Below are positions 58,098 to 64,000 of a DNA stretch of 64,000 bases, piece by piece. This DNA comes from Sophora flavescens (Eukaryota > Streptophyta > Magnoliopsida > Fabales > Fabaceae). Under the pieces are notes generated by a model. It was not told the origin of the DNA, did not search any database, and worked only from the letters and a program-made list of their open reading frames with translations. Numbering within the stretch: the first letter of the stretch is position 1; every line of letters starts with the position of its first letter. The translations under genes were made by a program, and so were the position numbers. The DNA lies in the NCBI GenBank assembly GCA_030762895.1, contig CM061063.1, positions 96,990,210 through 97,054,209 of the forward strand. Direction: 5' to 3'.

Positions 58098-59012
58098 CCT
58101 TGGGCTTCATTTTATTTTCAATTATTATTGTTCCTGTTACTACTAATTGAAAGTACAATTCATTATTACTTCCAAGACATGTGAATGTTTTTTTTTTGAC
58201 ACAAGAGAGACATGTGGATGTTATAATCAATTAGTGCCCGTTTGGTTTGCAGTTGCAAACTGCAGTTTAGGACCCAAAATTCCGTTTGTACTATTCAAAA
58301 TCCAGTTTGAGCACTATAGATGTTGTGAATGTTATAACTTATAATATAGTCTATAAAACCACTTGGTCAAAGACCACTAGTACACTACACGCGAATCTAT
58401 TCATGAATCATGTATGTTATACGGTGGCATGTTATCTTATATCAATGTGCTTAACATAGTAGTTAGAGGTAAAATCAATTTTAATTAATAGTTGATCATT
58501 TTGATATTACAACGGTTATTTTATTATAAGATTTTAATATCCTCGCTCCATATTTTTTTAGCACTCTCTCTCCCTAAACGTCTGATTTGATTATAGAATG
58601 TTGTTGGCTGTGTTGTCATTGTTTGGTTGCTATCATAAAAAAAAGTTTCAAAATTAAAATCTCATATTTTTTTTAAAACAAACATGGTGTACAAAAGCAT
58701 CACTGCAGCACAAGGAATCCCAACTAGGTTGGCACCCCAAGCGCTACCAATCATATGCAGCACCCCGTTAAAATCTCATTATTCTTATCTAAGATCAACA
58801 ATGTTACAAGATAGATTAAATGAATTAATCATATTATTTATTAAGAGTGATATGCCAGAATTACTTGATTAACATTGATAAAAATATTTTAAGCAGAAAA
58901 AGTTAAAAAATTAATTAAGATGAAGATTTATAATTTATATATTACATTCGCTTTAAAAGTTTTGTCTAAGATCACAAAAATTTTAGAGACCGTCCAAGCT
59001 ATATGTGTCACC
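58098..59012. other. Intergenic repeat scraps
   Basis: No gene is seen. 58232-58318 matches, in inverted orientation, the right end of the MITE at 53845-53925 (GTGCCCGTTTGGTTTG). 58684-58775 is a minus-strand LINE tail (GGAATCCCAACTAGGTTGGC). The rest is AT-rich and unassigned. Confidence 0.65.
58684..58775 (-). mobile_element. LINE 3'-tail scrap
   Basis: The plus strand reads AAAAGCATCACTGCAGCACA, then CCCAACTAGGTTGGCACC and ATCATATGCAGCACC, the tail of this LINE family in reverse, preceded by a poly-T run. Confidence 0.75.
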
Positions 59013-59698
59013 TGTAACACGCCCACTAGGTATTATTACGTAACACATGTGGAATTTAAATTAAAAGGATAATTTGCCGGTTGCTTTCGAAAAATAATTT
59101 ATATAAGTACATAAGCGTCTGAAATTAGGTATAAAATTTGTCATGACTCCAAACCTAAGCCTTGATCGGCACACCGGCTTACAATCCTAGCCTGGTAAGC
59201 CTATTTAATTTAGAGATATACTTGAATAAAATCTAGTATTTTTACAAAAAATTCGACAGAGTGTCCTCTATAATTCGAACATCCCAGGTAAAAGAACACC
59301 TGCTAAAATAAATACATTTTCATTCCAGAATTCCAGTTACACATACTACAACCAGGCAGTAATATGCTAAAAATAGTTACATCAATAAGCTATACATGAC
59401 CAAAAGGAAAATCTTAGGTTTTCATTCAAAAGAGATGCTCTTCGAGTCATAAACATTCCATTTTAAAATAAAGACTCTCTGAGCCATACTCATACATACT
59501 ATCAAAAATCTAAGTCTCAAACCCTAAGCTGGTCATTCTAAAAGTTATTCCTGAGGAAAACTCACGTGATCATTCCACAATCAAATACTTCATCAAACAA
59601 CTAGATCTAAGTCTCTAAGTGACTTAGGAAGACTCCTCTGCACCATCTATACTAAAGTACCCATAGTACAATAGCGAACCACAAGAAACCTTATATAT

Positions 59699-61203
59699 CT
59701 GTAAGGGTGAGATACCGACAAATGGATATATCACACAACAACCATATACATGATACATACATCACCTCATCACATTAACATTTGATTATTATTCAGAGAT
59801 AAAATAACAAGTGTTATATGAGTGGGTCTCATACCCGAACAATCAGTTTTATAAAGAGAATACATGACACTTCAATCACCAGGCTCTAATCTTAATCTCA
59901 TGAGATACCAATACCGTTTTATCATTAAGAAAGAAAGAGTTGATCAGGCTCATACTCCACATTTGGCAAGTTCTCTTCGTCACCTCATGCACCCGGATCA
60001 ACATCATCATGAATCCCTTATAACGGCAATTCAGATGTATACCTCATCGAATACCACATCTTAAGCGGGTATTCGGTTAACTCAAGCACGTATGCTAAGG
60101 GGAAATGCATATGAATAAAAGACTTTTCATTATCGAGACTTTTCTTTGTGTTCACTCTTTTCCATTGTCGAAGCCCAAAACTAACGACTATCCACAATTT
60201 TGATTACTTGAAAATCAATAACACAGGACGCGCAGTCCGAGTGCTCAATCACAGCACCTTAGACCGATGCCGCAGTCCAAGATTGTAGTCGTAGACACAA
60301 TTATAAATTTATCCATGTTTTATTTCAACTTGATAAGGACTCCTGGCCCATAACAACGAAATTAGGACACACAGTCCTAAATTCCAAAATTAGGACTCCT
60401 AGCCCATAATATCACGATTAGGACCCTTGGTCCATAATTCTTGACACGGATCCCAGACTGTGTGCATATAACTGAATACTAGAGGTGACGTCTCGCGAAC
60501 TAGTATTCTCTTTCACATGTGCTTACTTTTCGCTCAGTGAAAATCAAAACCAAAACAAAACCAAGGCCACTTATCGAAGTAACCGGAACGTTTCTAAATC
60601 ATTTAGGAGAAAATCTTTTCCTTTACAAATTCTTTTATAAAACATTTGGAAATTCGTTTTCCTTTGAAATCCTTGATGGAATAAAGTCAAATATATTCAA
60701 AGGGGTTTTTCCTTCATGAACCACATAGTTCGAAAAAGGTTTTCTCTCGTACAAACTTTGGATCACAAAAAGGTAGTTTCTATTGACTTAAAAATACTTC
60801 AACATTTCTTTTCAAAACTAGAATCTCGTTCTCTTGAAGTAAGCGTTTTAAACAAGGAACTTTTATAAATGAAACCAATACTTTCAAAGTTCTATTCAAG
60901 GCTTATTAAGGCTTTTAATCCTTATAATCATTGTGCACAGACTCAAGTCCGGCTTCTCAAACTTCAATCAACAGTAATATATTCTCAACAATAACATCAC
61001 AGTTAACGACAGTTCATCACATATATATACAACTCACAATACTTTAAGGCAAGTAATAATCAACTTCAACTATTAATCACAATAGTTCAAGTAAACAAGT
61101 CATTCAAGTATTGCTCCATATCACAATAGTATTCACAACACTCAGTTAAACACATACACACATGCATATAGTTATTGAATATCCCTAGGCAAGCTCCCCC
61201 TAC
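59699..61203 (-). other. Putative intron-like block in LTR C copy 2
   Basis: In element orientation CTTCAAAG|GTAGGGGG (61203) to CTCACCCTTACAG (59699), 1505 bases. Same limits as copy 1 except a G for A at the fourth base of the donor. Confidence 0.5.
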
Positions 61204-61454
61204 CTTTGAAGACAAGTAAAGGATCCTCGTCTTAATGCTCACGTTAGCTCCAAGAGTGTAACTATCTACTCCATCAAGCAAGCATAGCCGTGTCAAACAT
61301 CTCAGAGAGGGAATCCAACAACGCGCAACAACCAGAAATCAAGAAATCAATTACTCATCATCAAACACACACTCTAATTGGATTTGAATGCTTAATTTCA
61401 CAAAATGGAGCCAATTTCAAAGAAATTAGATTTGGAGTTTAGGGTTCATAACAC

Positions 61455-63205
61455 TGTGAACATCCCATTTTGACCGGGTCTTTTAATTTTCACTAAAAAT
61501 TTCAAAAAAATGATAAAATAAAAAATTGCAAAGAAAATAAAAATAATAAAAATATTTTCAATTGGGCCAGGCCAGTTAAACCCATTTCATCATCCTCCAA
61601 CAAACCCTAGCAACCACTTCATTTTGAATCAGAGATAGAAATCTTAATCTTGGCAGATTTTTAGGAACAAGATCAAATAGAAATCTTAATCTTGGTAGAT
61701 TTTTAGGAACAAGATCAGATAGCAATCTTAAATCTAGGCGGAATTTTAGAATCAAGATTGGAGTATTTGACATTATAAAATCACAAGAGATGCTACAGAA
61801 CAAAGAGAGCCTACAAAAAGATTCAAAGAAAACCTAGCCTCCATTCTTTACCATCCTCTATCATACGTAACACCATCACCCACCACAAAAAAACACACCA
61901 GCCACCTTAAAAGAAAATGCCTAGCCTCCATTCTCTTCCTTCATCCATCATCCATCATACAACACCTCCATCAAAAACACCTCTCACTTCACCATCATAC
62001 AATAGCCACCACTCTCCTCCATTTAACCTTGACTCCAACCTTAATAGAAACAACAACAACTATCAATCCTTTTAATAACAAACTAGAACATTAAGAAAGA
62101 GTTATCTTGGCTCCTTTAATTCTCAGTCACCGCGACACCACCATGTTCCGCAAGCCGCACCCACGTCCCTAGTCGCTCTGCCATCCCGGACTGCCACTAC
62201 CTCCGCCTCCTTGGTGACCCGCACGCTACAGTGCTAAGCTCTTGCCTGTTTGTTTTTCTCATTTTCTACTTTGATGGTAGAAGGTTGTGGTCCTTGCCCT
62301 TCTTAGCTTAAGTCTCTTCCATTTTGGTTTTTATTTATTTATTTATTGTTATTATTTTTGTTTTTATTATTTTTATTATTATTTTTTTGTGTTCGTTTTC
62401 TTTCTTTTTTTCAATGAGTCAAAATAAATAAAATGTAAAAGGGGAATTAATTATAAATAATTTTGGGGATTGCTTTGTGAGATGTATCACACTCAATTCC
62501 TTAGATTCAAGATCGATCTGTGGATGTATATGCCATGTCTATCTCATATTGGAGTTTTCGATAAAAAAAAAAAAGAAAAGAAATATATCAAAGACCCTTT
62601 TTTAAATGAAATAAAAAAAACTTTTTGATAAAAATTAAAATCAACCAACAAATAAAATATTTTCTACAAGAACTACGTGGCTTTGAATTTCCCATCGCAG
62701 CGGGGAATACGTAGGAGCATGATTAAATATTATGTCAAGCCAAAACTATTTTTCCTTATTTTTGTGTTTCTTTTTTTTAGCTAATTAAAAACAACTGAAT
62801 TTGTGTTATTAATTAATGTTACTTAGGGATTGCTCTATGAAAAGTTTCATGTTCAATCCCTAAGAATTGAGGTTGCCCTGTGGACTTATGTGTCATGTTC
62901 AACCTCCTTAAGGTAAATATTAATTAGTAATCTCTTTATTGGTGTAAAAGTTTTTGGGGTAAAATAAATAATTTAAAAGCTATTAATTTTACGCAATTAA
63001 CTCAAGGTACCATTCGTAGAATGGGTGATGTAGGATGCTTAACACCTTCCCTACTCGTAACCGACTCCCGAACTCAACTTGGTTCCAAAGACCATTTTTA
63101 AAGGTTTTCCAATTTTTCCTAAATTAAATAAAATTGGTGGCGACTCTACATTTTTCTTAAAATCTCTTTTTATCGCCATCCCTGCTGTAATTTTTGGTTG
63201 CGACA
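61455..63205. repeat. Solo LTR of another gypsy group (1751 bases), target duplication AACAC
   Basis: Starts TGTGAACATCCC and ends GGTTGCGACA, flanked by AACAC at 61450-61454 and 63206-63210. Removing it restores the reading of LTR C copy 1. Contents: a GGTGGCGACTCTACA stretch near the end and a GAATACGTAGGAGC box, both reminiscent of Tat/Ogre LTRs; and two similar stretches, AGGGATTGCTCTATGA-like, at 62463 and 62827. There is no ORF of note. The class is inferred, the limits are seen. Confidence 0.85.
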
Positions 63206-63422
63206 AACACAATTTGGGGAAAAATTGATTTGATTAGAGAATCATGAAACTAAACTTAGAAATCATAAATTAAAAGTCCTAATTGCACTAAAATACAACC
63301 AATTTCAAGATTTAGGTAAAATGAAAAGTTAGGGTTTTCAAAATAAAATTGGGTATTTTGAACTAGGAGAGGTTATGGTGAAGTACTCACCCAAGATGTC
63401 AAGAAAAGCGGACATGGTGGCT

Positions 63423-64000
63423 GTAACACCCCGACTTTTCACTGTTTTCTAATATCAGAAATTTATATAATTATGTTTATATTTTTATCTGAGACTTAGA
63501 AAACTATTTTAAATAAACGAAGTTTACCACTCAATCCTACTTGAATGTAGGAAGCTACGGTTAAAATTTAGGTTGGAAAGTCAGGCGAAACCCGGCCCGT
63601 GAATTCCATTGACAGTATAATAATACTGCTCAAAAGACCTAATTTTAATTCGTGAACAAAAGACTTAAGTTTAGTATTTTATTTTCTACAATTCTGTATT
63701 TTTAGAATTTTTTTCAGAAAACATAAAATAATTTACGTATTACGGCTGGAAAGCGTAATCGGGTAGACGACGGAAGGGAAATTAGAGTTTCTAAGAGCCG
63801 ATAGAGGGTTTATCCTAGGATTTTGAGATGATTCAAGGGGATGAATCATATTTTTAAGTCTAGAAGGTTTTTCAGGGTTAAATAGAAAATTTAGAAATTT
63901 TACGTTAAAGCCCCTGAACTTTCTGTAAATTACCCTTTTGTCCCTAAATTAGTTTTTTAAGTTTTTCCAAGTGGATTGGGCTAGAATCCTTGTTTCTAAT
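63423..64000 (+). repeat. Start of LTR type D, cut by window end
   Basis: Begins TGTAACACCCCGACTTTTC, like 46723, with the conserved U3 block at 63641. It probably continues beyond the window. Confidence 0.75.

Larger units (their letters stand above)
59013..63422 (-). repeat. LTR type C, copy 2, interrupted by a solo LTR
   Basis: Starts TGTAACACGCCCACTAGG and follows copy 1 (16984-20600) to CATGGTGG at about 63420, where LTR D begins. It contains the intron-like block 59699-61203. The insertion 61455-63205 splits its TTTAGGGTTC...AACACAATTTGGGG segment. No ORF of its own. Confidence 0.78.

Overview
This is a plant nuclear window made almost wholly of transposable elements. I found no convincing host gene, rRNA, cellular tRNA gene or CRISPR array. 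The DNA is AT-rich. It holds Ty3/gypsy LTR retrotransposons (Athila-like with tRNA-Asp primer sites, and a second group whose LTRs start TGTAACACCC, with an initiator tRNA-Met primer site), plant L1-type LINE pieces ending in an RNase H domain, tRNA-like SINE pieces, a Helitron 3' end and a MITE. The mix suggests a dicot, probably a legume, but no single-copy gene proves it.

Layout: 1-2163, gag-only element on the minus strand, cut by the window edge. 2164-11700, Athila-like element 1 (minus) with both LTRs, a gag-protease ORF and a decayed pol. 11701-20608, a mosaic of LTR pieces: an Athila-type LTR scrap, an intron-like LTR scrap, a 4.4-kb LTR (type B) carrying a 166-codon ORF, and a type C LTR with a small LINE insertion. 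20609-35220, Athila-like element 2 (minus), whose gag is split by a young complete non-autonomous element (29282-34704, duplicated target GGTTT). 35221-43798, gag-only element on the plus strand with LTRs of about 4.1 kb. 43799-45135, LINE remnant, then a Helitron 3' end. 45340-53500, AT-rich old repeats with LINE and SINE scraps and a 2.3-kb LINE. 53527-53925, MITE. 53939-58092, complete solo LTR (duplicated target AGTTG). 59013-63422, second type C LTR, interrupted by a different solo LTR (61455-63205, duplicated target AACAC). 63423-64000, start of a further LTR.

Two patterns stand out. First, LTRs of types A, B and C share a central block of about 1.5-1.6 kb with splice-like ends (GTAAG or GTAGG at one edge, usually TTACAG at the other). 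Sequence outside it differs between types, as if an intron were kept while flanking exon-like parts were exchanged. Second, the Athila-type LTRs carry a CpG-rich dyad, TCGC-GNG-GCGA, arranged mostly as direct-repeat pairs whose starts lie 19 or 20 bases apart. In the youngest element all five pairs are exactly 19 apart.

Most coding regions are broken. The stop codons in Athila element 2 and in the plus-strand gag can all be explained by C:G to T:A changes, as expected for methylated, silenced repeats. Two orphan ORFs remain open: 12931-13431 inside LTR B, and 32193-32849 inside the young non-autonomous element.
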